From Cunninghamella blakesleeana (taxonomy: Eukaryota > Mucoromycota > Mucoromycetes > Mucorales > Cunninghamellaceae): 64,000 nucleotides of DNA. A program made the translations under genes and the position numbers. The stretch lies in contig JAFCIZ010000011.1 of NCBI GenBank assembly GCA_017871115.1, positions 513,501 to 577,500 of the forward strand. The letters run 5' to 3'. Of this stretch, positions 1 through 11,801 are shown piece by piece. Positions within the stretch are counted from its first letter, which is position 1. Every line of letters starts with the position of its first letter. Under the pieces are notes generated by a model. That model saw nothing but the letters and a program-made list of their open reading frames with translations, did no database searches and was not told the DNA's origin.

Positions 1-122
1 AATAAAAAATAAAAAAAAAAAGATCTCGAATTAAAAGTCCTTTTTTTTAATAACTTTAAATTTATTCATTTATTCCATAATTCTATTTTTATTCTTATTT
101 TTAAAAATATATACATATATAG

Positions 123-804
123 CCATCAAACAATAGAACCTCACCAAAGACCTACCAAGGCCTTTGAACATTACTATCATGCCGAACATTTAACATGTTA
201 TCATTGCCATAAACCTATTGATGAAGTCACTACAGGGATAGTTCAACATAAAAAAAGAATGTATTGTCGTAAAGACTTTAATCGATTATATTTACCTAAT
301 TGTCAAGGATGTAAAAAACCAATAGAAAAAGAAACCGTTTCATCATCAGATGGGAAATTAAAAGGAAAATGGCATAAACACTGTTTTCACTGCTATCAAT
401 GTAAACAGCCATTTTTAAATAATACTTTTTATGTTTTTCAAAACCAACCTTATTGTCAACATCATTACCATCAATTAAATAAATCTTTATGTCATCGTTG
501 TCAACTACCTATTGAAGGAAGATGTGCTCAGACTACTACTTTAGATGGCTTGGTTCACGCTAAATATCATCCTTCTTGTTTTACCTGTCATGTAAGTACA
601 CACATATTTCTATACGTATTAAAATATATAAACATAAAAGAAAAAAAAAACTATTTTTATTCATTCTTCTTTTTTATTCAATTTACATAGACTTGTCATG
701 AACAAATAACTAACATCTATTTTACTGATAAAGATCATGCTATTTATTGCTCTATTCATGGTCAACAAAAAAAGAAGAGAGAAACTTTATTTTGTGATGT
801 ATAA
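123..804 (+). CDS. LIM-domain protein (5' partial), paralogue of the gene at 9602
   Basis: Exons 123..591 and 691..804; earlier exons lie left of the window. Position 122 is the G of an AG acceptor, and the first exon base completes a split Cys codon exactly as in the paralogue at 10914. The visible part encodes the end of one LIM domain and two complete ones (starting CQGCKKPI and CHRCQLPI), each with the double zinc-finger Cys/His spacing, and ends in a short basic tail before TAA. LIM domains bind proteins rather than DNA; fungal multi-LIM proteins of this kind (Pxl1/paxillin-like) act at the cytoskeleton or in polarity and Rho signalling. That role is inferred from domain type only. The intron inside the last LIM domain sits at the same codon in both copies. 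Confidence 0.85.
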
Positions 805-1669
805 ATAATAGTAAAATAAATAAAAAAGTATAAATTTAGATTCCTTTTTTAGAAACCACTAATGTTCCTTTTTAAGAATTGATATGAAAAAAAAAAACTT
901 TTTTTTTATTCAAAGGAAACAACTTGAATTATTTTATTATTTTGAAACTATATAATTCACTGTAAAAAAAACACACACACATTTTGTTATATATGTATGA
1001 ACATTTTAACATTGAAAAAAAAAAGAATATCTATATATATATTTTGAAGTAAATTACACCAAAATATAATACCATAAAAAAAACCAATACCTGTTTGAAA
1101 TTACTTTTATTTTATATTTTTTAGATATATGTTACATTTTTTTTTAAATATATATATAAAATAATAAATAAAAAAACCATGTATTATTGGTTATCTATCA
1201 AATAAAAAAGAAAAAGACAAAAAGAAAAAGAAAAAATTTTTAACGAAATACCAGGTTATATACTTTGAGTAACGTAAAATTCATTTTCAGTTAATATTAT
1301 ATTCTATTTCCATTTTTGAAAAATAGTTATTTTGGAATATACCAGGAAAAATAGAAAAAGAATAATAAATCGTATGAAGAAAAAAAATTGATTTGTATAA
1401 AATACATTTCTAAATCAAGAATTTATATATATATATATGTACATATACAACCACCGCAGTTTCTGTGTTTTAAAGTAAAAAAGTAACATTTACATGTGTT
1501 CTGGTCTTTAACCTAAACTTAAATATTTACATTGGATTTCAAAATACATCTTGTAATAAATATTTATTATTATTATTATTTATTTATTTTATTCTCTTTC
1601 TTTTTCTCTTTCTTTCTTTTTACTTTATTTCTTTTATATATATATATATATTTCAAATAACAAGCTTCA
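805..1669. other. Intergenic region; left part of tandem duplication unit A
   Basis: Contains no gene. From about 832 onward it aligns by eye with 2824 onward, so it belongs to the duplicated unit that carries the small membrane protein. It is rich in TA and A/T microsatellites. It includes a 46-bp block shared exactly with the second unit (separate entry). Confidence 0.6.
1458..1503 (+). promoter_or_regulatory. 46-bp perfectly conserved upstream element, copy A
   Basis: Identical to 3470..3515. In both copies the block ends exactly 167 bp before the ATG, while the DNA around it has diverged. It contains AAAGTAAAAAAGTAACA and ACATGTG. Conservation at fixed distance suggests a shared promoter element; no factor can be named. 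Confidence 0.5.
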
Positions 1670-2095
1670 ATGGCTGGATTTACAGTTTTAACAGAAGAAA
1701 ATTCAGATGGAACCAAAACAACCTATAGAGTTTCTAGATGGCGTTTCTATTGTCCTATTATAATTTTTATTGTTGGCGTTACGGTAATAGGTTTAGTAAT
1801 GGGGTTAGTAGTAGTTCCAGGGTTCAATAGACGAAGTGATGAAATGGAAGCTGAAGCAAAAAAACGCAATGACACGGCCACTGAAAATCAAAAGAAATTC
1901 GACGAAATAAATAGTATAACTCAAAAACAAAAGGAAATAGATGGAAAAAGACATGAGTGTAAAATGGGCTGCTTTTTTGATAAATGTATGATGCTTTGCG
2001 ATACGTTGGATAATGATTGTAGAGATAAATGTCGTAAAGATAGAGTAGGTTGTGAACAAAATTGCGAACTGACATACCCTGCAGCACCATTATAG
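1670..2095 (+). CDS. Small single-pass membrane protein with four CX3C motifs (copy A)
   Basis: 141 aa, single exon, family not recognised. N-terminal about 26 residues are polar with basic residues just before a hydrophobic segment (about 27-50, IIIFIVG...GLVMGLVVV). By the positive-inside rule this is a type II signal anchor with the C-terminal part in the lumen or outside. Then follows a charged Lys/Glu-rich stretch that could form a short coiled coil, and a Cys-rich end with spacing CX3C-X4-CX3C-X6-CX3C-X6-CX3C, ending in YPAAPL. Eight paired cysteines at helical spacing suggest a disulfide-stapled helical hairpin. The CX3C pairs recall small Tim proteins, but spacing and the membrane anchor differ. 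The paralogue at 3682 keeps every Cys and all spacings. Confidence 0.85.
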   Translation: MAGFTVLTEENSDGTKTTYRVSRWRFYCPIIIFIVGVTVIGLVMGLVVVPGFNRRSDEMEAEAKKRNDTATENQKKFDEINSITQKQKEIDGKRHECKMGCFFDKCMMLCDTLDNDCRDKCRKDRVGCEQNCELTYPAAPL

Positions 2096-3681
2096 TAATT
2101 TAATTTGTCATTTTAATCCTCTTTCTCCTTTTTTCGTTTATAATTTGTAACTTTAATAATAATAATAATAAAATGTATATATATTTTTTTTAACAATCCT
2201 TTTTTTATTTTTTTTCAAATATACTTTTTATTTTTTTAAATAAATGAAAATATATTATGGCATAATACAAAATAGCGCTGTAATGAAAAAAAAATTGAAT
2301 TCCTTTAAAGTTTGCTGCATTTTAATAAAGAAATGAAAAATAATGGTTTTTTGAATTCGAAGTTTTGATTCAATGCTTCTTTTTGTTACACAATATGAAT
2401 ATAATTCAGTTCTAATAAAGTAAAAGTTAATATTGTTCAATTCTGGTTGAGCATTATTCAATGGTATTTAATTCTAATAAGATTATCAATCTTGTTATAT
2501 TTTCGATAATTGTAACATTTACTAATAATAAAAACAAGTTAGTAAACACAGGTATATTTTTAAAGTATGCTGATACGGAATTAATCTAAATACAACCAAT
2601 CAAAAAGAAATACTAATAAACATTATGGAAAAAAAAAGAGAAGGGAAGAAAAAAAGTGTAAAAATAAATAAATAACAAAATTACTTTTTAATTATTTTTT
2701 TGCTTTAGCTACTACCATTACCACTGGGTTTATCGCTCCTTCTATTTATGTAATCTCTAACATCATATGCTGTTGGTAATTTGTATTTGGATTTTGTTTT
2801 GTGAATTATAAATAAAAAAAAAAATATAAATATGGGATTCTTTTTTAGAAATTACTGATGTTCCATTTCAAGAACTAATACGAAAAAAAAAACTCTTAAA
2901 CGTATATATATATATCTTGAGCTGTTTTAATATTTTTAGAACTTTATATTTTACTGTAAATATATATATATATATGTACGTGTGGACATTTTAAATTTGT
3001 TGAAGAAAATAAAAAAGAATATATATATATATATGTATATAATTTGAAGTAAATTACTCTATATATAAAATCTTCAGAATCAACCAATGTACGCTTGTAT
3101 TATCTTTATTATTTATTTGTTGCGAATATATGTATTATTTTAAAAAATTAAAAAAAATATAACAAATAAAAAACTGTACGCCATTAATTATCCATAAAAA
3201 AAAAAAAGAGAGAGAAAAAAGAAAAAAAAATTTTAACATAAAACCTGGTAGATTATACTTTGAGTAACATAAATAATTCGTATTCAGTTTATATTATTTT
3301 CTATTTCCATTTTTGAAAAATAATTATTTTGGAATATACAAGGAATAAGAAGAAAAATAATAATTAATCATATGAAGAATAAAAAAACAGATTTTATGGA
3401 ATACATAAAATATACATGTTTTGAGAACTATTTCTAAATCAAGAACTTTTATATATATAAAGCCAATAGAGTTTCTGTGTTTTAAAGTAAAAAAGTAACA
3501 TTTACATGTGTTCTGACCTTTAACTCGAACTTAAATATGTATAAATATATATATATATATATATCTGATTTCATGATACATCTTGAAATATATAATAAAT
3601 AAAAACTTCTTTTTTCTTTTTCATTTATTTTATTCTTTTTCTTCGTAATACATATATACATATTTCAATTAACTATCACCA
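2096..3681. other. Intergenic between the two duplicated genes
   Basis: Holds the 3' flank of unit A (to about 2280), about 540 bp of unique AT-rich DNA without a convincing ORF, and from about 2824 the promoter part of unit B with TA microsatellites. Confidence 0.6.
3470..3515 (+). promoter_or_regulatory. 46-bp perfectly conserved upstream element, copy B
   Basis: Identical to 1458..1503 and again exactly 167 bp before its ATG. See copy A. Confidence 0.5.
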
Positions 3682-4074
3682 ATGGGTGGAGTTGCAGTTT
3701 TATCACAAGAACATGCCGATGGAACCAAAACAACATATCGTATTCCTAGATGGAAAATATATGGTCCAATTATTTTTTTCCTTATTTTTGCATTGATATT
3801 TGGTTTAGTAATGGGATTAGTAGTAATTCCAGGGACCAGAAGACGAGGTGAAGAAATAGCAGCAGCTAATGAAAAAAAATTCGATGAAAAGGTCAATGAA
3901 AATCGGAAGCAATTCGAAATAGATAGTAAAAGACATGATTGTTTATTTAATTGCCCCTTTGGTAGTTGTATGTCGCATTGTGGTTACCGAAATACTACTT
4001 GTGTAGATAATTGTCATGAAGATGAAAAAGCTTGTAATCGAAATTGTGAACTATTATACCCTGCAGCACTATAG
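3682..4074 (+). CDS. Small single-pass membrane protein with four CX3C motifs (copy B)
   Basis: 130 aa, single exon, paralogue of the gene at 1670. Same plan: a short N-terminus with the shared DGTKTTYR motif, one membrane segment at about 28-50 (IIFFLIFALIFGLVMGLVV), a charged linker 11 residues shorter than in copy A, and a C-terminus with exactly the same CX3C-X4-CX3C-X6-CX3C-X6-CX3C spacing, ending YPAAL. Residues between cysteines are largely substituted, so the cysteine framework looks selected. Function unknown. Confidence 0.85.
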   Translation: MGGVAVLSQEHADGTKTTYRIPRWKIYGPIIFFLIFALIFGLVMGLVVIPGTRRRGEEIAAANEKKFDEKVNENRKQFEIDSKRHDCLFNCPFGSCMSHCGYRNTTCVDNCHEDEKACNRNCELLYPAAL

Positions 4075-7000
4075 TAGCTATTTATTTTATTATTTTAATC
4101 TTCTTCTTTCTCTTTTAATTTATAATTTGTAACTTTAATAATAATAATAAAATGTATATATTCTTATTTTAACTATCTTTTTAATTGTGTTTGTTACTTT
4201 TTTTTTTAAAAAAAATAATAAAAGTATATTATGGTATAATACAAAATAATAAAGTAAAAAAACGGCTATTAATTAGCTGACCTAATTTATTAAAAAAAAA
4301 AAAGGTGTAACCTTATTGTTCTCCCAAATATCAGTAAAACCAATAAAAAATATGTTTACATAAATGAACGCAATAATAGATGATAATTCATGAGCTTATT
4401 TTCAATATACACCTTTTTTATTATTTCATTTATTTCATTAATAATTGATATACACATGTATAGTACAACTTTATATATATATATATATACTTTAAATAAA
4501 TTATACTTTTCTAATCCTAATCTACTATCTTTTGCTTATTAAAGTATTGTATATATATTGGCGTTAAAAATAAAAATCAAGATGTAAATAAATCGGCCAA
4601 ATAAAAAATGATTTTGTTAATGAGCTATTAAAATTTCAAGCCACTTAGTCCACTATTTATGGCACTAAATAATTACTAACTTGAGTATGATTATTTAATA
4701 AATTAATTAATCTTTAAATTTTCCTCAAAAAATGAATCCGTATATCAAAGAGATTGGTATTATTGAACCGTTAAAATATCAAATCAACTTGTTTATTATT
4801 TATAAAAGTATATGAGTACTTAACAATAAATAATTATTACAAAAAAAAAAAACTAATCAAAGCGATATTAGCATTATTAAGTATATTTTTATTTACAGTA
4901 TTCTCTTGTTTATAACGAAAAAAATAAAATAAAAGGTAGCTTTAATCAATTTGATTATTTGAAAAATATACAATTTGCCATATAAATATAACTAAAATAA
5001 GTGAAAAATAAAAGCAATAAAAAGCGGTTTAATTTAATATATGAATGTACCAATAAATACAAATTTTATTAATTATAATTAGATAAAATAAAATAAACAC
5101 TGGTTAATTGAATAAAAGTTCATTTGATGGTTTATATGATAATAATATATAATTGGATAATATAGATTATCATAATAACTTTTTTTATAATAATTTAATC
5201 ATTATAATATGATATTCTTTATCTGAAAAATACTTGAAATGATAAAGGCTAGCTATAACTGAAAGTACGTCTTCCATGGATTTGCGACCAATTTTCCTTT
5301 AACATTGTTTTTGGTGATTCAGTAAAATTTAATATATTCATTTTATCGTCGTAGAAGAAGAATAGAACAGTTGAAAATGATCGTTCTAGTAAGGCAGTAC
5401 TACCTTTTTATTCTTATATGGGACTTACTAAATCACCTGTTGCCGATAGTTTCAATTTCATCATTATATAAATGTGTATATATCATGTAACACACTTTTC
5501 TCTTGCACGAGTTTTTATGAATGATTACTTTTGGGATATCTGTATAAGAGAACGTTTGCTCCATTGCGCAATCACTGATATTTTTGGGGATTTGTGGCAC
5601 TTAATGTATACCACTTATTTCGAGGAATGTTATAATTGTAAAAAGAATTTTATTTGACAATAATAATATTCCATGTAAAAAAAATAGTTTTGGTAAAAAG
5701 ATGGCAAAAAAATTGAAAAGGGAAACTCTTTTTCTCATCTTGTATTTGTATTAATTTTTAATTGTTATATGCTGAAGAAGTACCTAGGAGAGTTAGATCA
5801 GCAACTACGCTCTTATAGACTATTATATATTTGAGTACAACCAATATGAGGTGATATAAACGATAGCAATATAAAAAGGTTGCCTCATTCTGGTTAAATA
5901 CTCATTTTGTTACTATTGAATTTTTTTTATTAATATTTTGTCTATTTTCTTGATCAAAAGAATCTATTCATTTTTCATACTTTATATATTATTATATTGT
6001 GATTTTCCACATCTCTCGCTATTTTTTTAACCCAATATCAATTTCATATATGCAATTATTTTAATTTTTCCTTTGTTGGTATAGATTGTATTGAGTTTCA
6101 ATTTTATTTTTTATTTGAAAAAAAACCATTGTTTCCTTTCCTTCGCATCTATTCCTTTCCCTTCCATTTCCTTTCCTTTTTTATTTTTATTTTTTACTAC
6201 TATTATCACTTTTAATCACCGATATATTTTTTTAATTACTATAATTATTCACTAGAATCTACTAAATATAAATTTATTTTATTAAGTCTAGGTAAAATGT
6301 AAGGGTAAGAATTGCAAAGCAATGATTATATGTAAATGAAAAGTTTGCTGAAATGTAAAAATTATAAACAATTAACGAGATATTCCTTTCTTCCTATGGT
6401 TATTGAAAAAATAATAGATCCAGTTGCTGTTGTTGAAAAAAATATAATATATTTTACTATTATAGTTAGAGAAGTTATAGGCAATTTGGTTATGTAATCT
6501 ATCCGTGTTGTTAAGAAAGATCTATTTTTATGAGCTAATAGTACAGACAAAAATTTAAGAGGATACAATGACAATTCATCAAGAATTCACAGTGGAGAAA
6601 AAAATAAATCAACAGAATAAACTGCTAGAAAATGTTAGAAAAAATTAGATATGTTTAAAATAAATCCAGGAAATAGATCATCATCAAATCAAGAAATGAA
6701 ATTAAATACATAAAGATAGTCAAAAAAAGCGGATGTTTTGAGTTATGTATATTTGAACGGAGAGAAAAAGCCATAAAAGGAAAAAAATCAGACAACCTAT
6801 TAATAATACTCATGGCTTTTCTACCAAATACCAATAGCATTAAACTATAATATATTGCTATCACTTGGAAAATTTGATGCATCCTTTTTCCACTTCTATA
6901 TACGTTTAATAACAAATATCAAGAACTTTTTATATTAAATATTCGATAAAAGAAATAATAAGGCCGATAATTTCTGGATCTAATAGATAGGATATGAACC

Positions 7001-9601
7001 ACTAAAAAAGTGTGTAAACCTTTCTATTTAGCAAAAATAAATAAACATATAAATAATAATTTAAAGAGAGATTAATTAATTTGACCACTTTGTAGTAATA
7101 TTTTAGGTCAATTGAGATTTGTAACTTTTTGTGCATAGGAAGGATTTTAGGGAAAGAAAACTGAAAGAACCCGAACAACCTATACAACCAAATGACGAAT
7201 AATAACAATAATAACAAAATCAAGAACTTATTAAAAGGGAGAAAGATAATAATTATAAAAAAGGTTGAAGAGAGAAAAAGGTTTATTTAGTTATTTTTCT
7301 ATACTGTTTTTATTTTTCTTACTATTCTTATTATCCTTATTATAGGTCCAGCGTTATATTTTCATTAATAATTAAAGAAGTGAACAAATGTTATATTAGA
7401 CCTGACATTCTTTTTATATAAAATATCCATACAGATTCCTAGTGAAAATAGAAAATGATGGAATTAAATTAAAAAAGGCGGCATCAAAAATTAGTTGTAG
7501 TCAGGATATTAGGTTTGGTTAAAAAAAAAAAACAGATAGACTTACATGGACTATTGTGCTCATGGGCAAAATGTCAGCTTTTCAAAAGTCGTGAAAAAGT
7601 AAATAAAAATATATTATACAATATTGAACTTTTTTTAAATAAGTTAATTATGATCTATATAAAGAAAATAATAAAAAAATTAAAAAATACTCACAGTTTA
7701 CGTACCCCAACGTAAAGTCTACTTTTTTTTTTTTAATTATCACTTAATTTAATAAATAATAAATGATCATATATATACGAATTATGATATGGAATACATT
7801 TAAGATTAATATCAAAATTAAAAGTTGTTTTTTATATAAATTTAATAAAAAATCATTTATATAGCAACTAAACCATTTTTAATATATTCCCCACGTAACA
7901 GATATAATGATAATGATCAACTAATATCTCCTTATCTTGATTTATTATGTAATAAAGGACTAACCAAAATAAATAAATAAATAAAATAAACTCGTATATA
8001 TATAACATATTAAATGATTATTGTAAGAGAGGCACTTGGTTATTTTTTTTATTCAATAAATCATAAAAAAATGAAAAAGTAAAATATAAAAAAGTCGTAA
8101 AAGTATTGGTGTACTTGTTACCATCGTACTTGAAAAATTATACATTGATTATATTTTTTTATTTTGAAAGATTAAGTTTAAAAGCATGACCATTGCCATT
8201 TTTGTCTTTTTTTAAAAAGAATAAAAATAAAAAATTATTCAGAGTACGCGCATATTACTGAAATTTGTAATAATATATGCATATTTTTATATATTTATAT
8301 TAATCTAAATTAATATTTATTTATTTATTTATTTATAAATATAGACGCATTACTATTAATAAAATATTAATTTTTGATCAGTTGTATTATTTATAACTTC
8401 CATATATAGATTTAAGAATTTTTTTTCATTTCAGATCGGTAAGTGTAACTGCAACAGACCCAATGAGAAAAAAAAAAATCAAAGAAAGTTTAATTTTTAA
8501 TTTATCTCTCCATGTTTTTTAACAAACACCAAGAGAAAGGACTATAATAAATCTCTATGTAAAATCGAAAAATGACTTACTATATTCGCGTTATATCGAA
8601 AACTTGTTCTTTTTTCCGTTGGCATTGACATTGACCACACGTGGCTAAAATAATATATAGTATATAAATCAAAAAGATTTTATATGAAAAAGCAGTATAT
8701 TTTAACTTTTGTTTTTAAAATGAAATACTATATATTTTTTTAATAGTATTATATAAACATAAAAACTTAAATACAGTGGATTTTTTTTTTAAAAAAAATA
8801 TGTACGTAAACATTGTTAAAAAAAAAATGACCGAGAGTTTACTGTTAAAACCGCGCACGTGTATTTTTTAAAGTTTATAACAATCTGTCAAAAATTTTTG
8901 GTTGCCATATCGGTAAGTGAGCCGCATATTCAACAATAAGCGCGCTTAAACATATTGGTTTACTCCGTTAAACAAAAATAAAACCTGTATGTATGTTGAG
9001 AAAAGAAACAATGATAACCGAATAGTGGGGTGAATCAAGAATCAATAAGAAAACAACTACATTATATAATTATATGAATATTAAAAAGTCTTTTATAATT
9101 AATTATTCTTATTTTATTTTTCATTTTATTGTCTAAACATTGGTAGTAATATGTAGACATGGAAAAACATTGACACTTTTGCGTTGGTTAATTTAAATTA
9201 CATATACACAAAAACACGGACCGATTTTTTTTCTCTTTTTTTTCCCACATTGCACATAAATTAATCAATGATTAAAAATCCCATCTTTTTATATATATAT
9301 ATATTCATTATATATATACAGTTACGGATGATTCTATTTAAAGTAGGCGTAACCAGTAAAAAAAAAAAAAGCTCAATTTTCATTTCATTTATTCTAATAA
9401 TGATAATATATTTCATTTTTTTTAATCACAGATGATCAGAAACATAAAATAAAATTGGATTCTTTTTTTTTTTTTTTTTTGATTCGATCTGAAATTTTTT
9501 CTTTTTCTCATTTTATTCTTTTTTTTCAAAATAATAATAATAATAATTAAAAATAATAACTACTTAATTACTAATACTATTTAATTACTAATATAATCAA
9601 A
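4075..9601. other. Gene-poor AT-rich region, about 5.5 kb
   Basis: No gene I can support. A 61-aa open stretch at 5472..5657 has more mixed codons and a C/W/Y-rich composition than its surroundings and may be a relic. Open stretches at 6362-6915 (minus) and 7515-7715 (plus) are low-complexity and unconvincing. Two short copies of ATCGGTAAGTG occur near 8436 and 8909. CACGTG-like sites occur at about 8638 and 8851. TA and A/T microsatellites are frequent. The last few hundred bases serve as the upstream region of the LIM gene. Confidence 0.5.
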
Positions 9602-10572
9602 ATGATGGAAAGGTCTACTTCTCTCTTACCAATGATTAAATGTTCTACTTGTTCAAAGGAAGTGCCAATACAAGCATTATCTTCTCATTTATGCTATGAT
9701 CAGCATGCTTTTAAATTATCTAAACCTGATATACCTTTAACTTTAGATACATGTAAAAAATAAAATGAAATAAGATAATTTCAAAATATTATTTTATATA
9801 AAACAAAAAAACTAATTATAATACTTTTTTTTAATAGCTTCATCACCACCACTTAATATCAGTAAATCTACTTCTACTTCATCTATATCGTTAATATTAA
9901 ATAAGTTCAATCGTAAAAGGTCAAATAGTAATAGTATTCCTAATACCGAAGAGCCAACAAAACCATCTCAGAATAAAAAAAATAATCCATCAATGATGAT
10001 ACCAATTGGAAAAGGGGTATATAAATCAAGCTCCTTTGATTCTTCCTTGTCTTGTTTTCTTCATAAAAAAAAAAAGAAACCATTTCAAGTTTTAAATAAA
10101 TCAAGCCATTTAAATCATGAAATAGAAGAACAAAAAGAAGAAGAAAAAGGAGGAGACCAATTATATAGAACATATTCCAATGAATCTACTCATTCTACTT
10201 TATCACCGATAACACCTCCTGTATATCCTCAGCATCATCGTCATTACGGCCATGATCATAAAAAATCAATTAGCAATAGTAGTAGTATTTCATTTCGTAC
10301 TTTTACTATATATCATCCTTCTCCATTAGATTATCAAATTACTGAAGAAAATAATTATAGCCAGTCTATTTTTTTCCCATCACCACCTGATGATCATCAT
10401 TTAATAGATGACAATATACCTTCTACATCAACAACAACTACAAAATTATTATCCACTTATTATAATCACCTTAATTTATTAAATCAACAAAAAGTTAATT
10501 GTTTTGGTTGTAAACGACCAATACATGATATAGCAAGCTCCATTCAATTTGACCATCATCATGTAAGACTTG

Positions 10573-10603
<31 letters not shown>

Positions 10604-11572
10604 GTATCTAATCACTACTATTGTTTCATTTCTTATTTAATTGTTATTTTTGTATTAGAATTATCACCAACATTGTTTAAAATGTCATTTATGTCGTACT
10701 TCCTTAAAAAATAAACCTTATAAAGTACATGATGGCCAGGTGTATTGTCATCAAGATTTTGAAGAATATATTCAAACAAAACCAAATTGTACTACATGGT
10801 AATAAAAAGATAAATTATGTTCTCTTATCTATATTGAAAAAAAAAAAAAAAATGATGTTTTAAAATAATAGTCTCATTTTTATTTTATTATTTTTCCATA
10901 TTAAAATATATAGTCATGAAACAATAGAACCATATCAACGACCTACTAAAGCATTAAACCAATACTATCATGCAGAGCATGTGACCTGTCACCACTGTCA
11001 TAAACCTATCGATGAATCTACCACAGGCATAGTTCAACATAAAAAGAAACTTTATTGTCGAACAGATTTCAATCGTTTATTTTTACATACATGTCAAGGC
11101 TGTCAAAAACCAATAGAGAGAGAATCTATTACTTCTTCCGATGGCAAATTAAAAGGAAAATGGCATAAACACTGTTTTCATTGTTATCAATGTAAACAAT
11201 CATTTCCCAATCATCAATTTTATGTATTTCAAAACCAGCCTTATTGCCGACAACATTACCATCAACTAAATAAATCTTTATGTCATGCTTGTGAATCTCC
11301 TATTGAAGGAAAGTGTGCTCAAATCTCTTTAAATAGCCAAATTCATTTTAAATATCATCCACAGTGTTTTATTTGTTACGTAAGTAAAATAAAATTAATA
11401 ATAAACGTATAAGGAAAAAGAAATGATTATTAACTTTTTTTTATTACTATTCATTTAGATTTGCCAGGAGCAAGTAAAAGATATTTATTTCACTGATAAA
11501 TTTCATCATATATATTGTAAAGTCCATGGTCGACAAAAAGAAACAATTATTTCTGATCTTTCCATGTTATAA
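9602..11572 (+). CDS. Four-LIM-domain protein (paxillin-like)
   Basis: Five exons: 9602..9752, 9838..10562, 10659..10798, 10914..11379, 11459..11572; 531 aa. The N-terminus has a small CXXC...H...C..H motif (KCSTCSKEV), followed by a long Ser/His-rich disordered region (about 50-290). Four consecutive LIM domains then run to the end, starting CFGCKRPI, CTTCHETI, CQGCQKPI and CHACESPI. The 5'-truncated paralogue at 123..804 shares the last domains with high identity and the same intron positions. Multi-LIM proteins with a disordered N-terminus in fungi (Pxl1 type) work at the septum or cell cortex; I infer a similar scaffolding role and do not assign orthology. Convergent with ARB1, only 229 bp apart at the 3' ends. 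Confidence 0.85.
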
Positions 11573-11801
11573 ATAAATAAATAAATAAATAGATAAATAA
11601 ATCTTTTATAGATCTATTGAACTTAAATTTTTTTTTTTGAGTTGAATTAAGTAATCAAAAGTAACACAGACATTAAAAAAAATGAAACGTGGTGTCTGTT
11701 TTTTTTTTATTTCTTTATTTCTAATCAATTAAAATACCGTCTTTTTTTTAAATTATAAAACATATTTATATTTATTATTACAATTTATTAATTTATTATT
11801 T

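Larger units (their letters stand above)
832..2280. repeat. Tandem segmental duplication, unit A
   Basis: About 1.45 kb spanning the promoter, coding region and 3' flank of the gene at 1670. The matching unit B is about 2824-4255. Landmarks in the same order in both: a TTAGAAA(C/T) block at the left edge, a TTTTGAAAAATA block near 1312 and 3309, a 46-bp identical block, the coding region, and a TTAATAATAATAA plus ATTATGG(C/T)ATAATAC block downstream. Boundaries are estimated by eye. Confidence 0.75.
2824..4255. repeat. Tandem segmental duplication, unit B
   Basis: Second copy of the unit at about 832-2280, same orientation. It is diverged in simple-sequence tracts, but the order of all landmarks is kept. 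It carries the gene at 3682. Confidence 0.75.

Noticed and set aside
8436..8919. Two ATCGGTAAGTG motifs taken as splice donors of a hidden gene
   Set aside because: No coding potential lies before either site and no matching exons follow.
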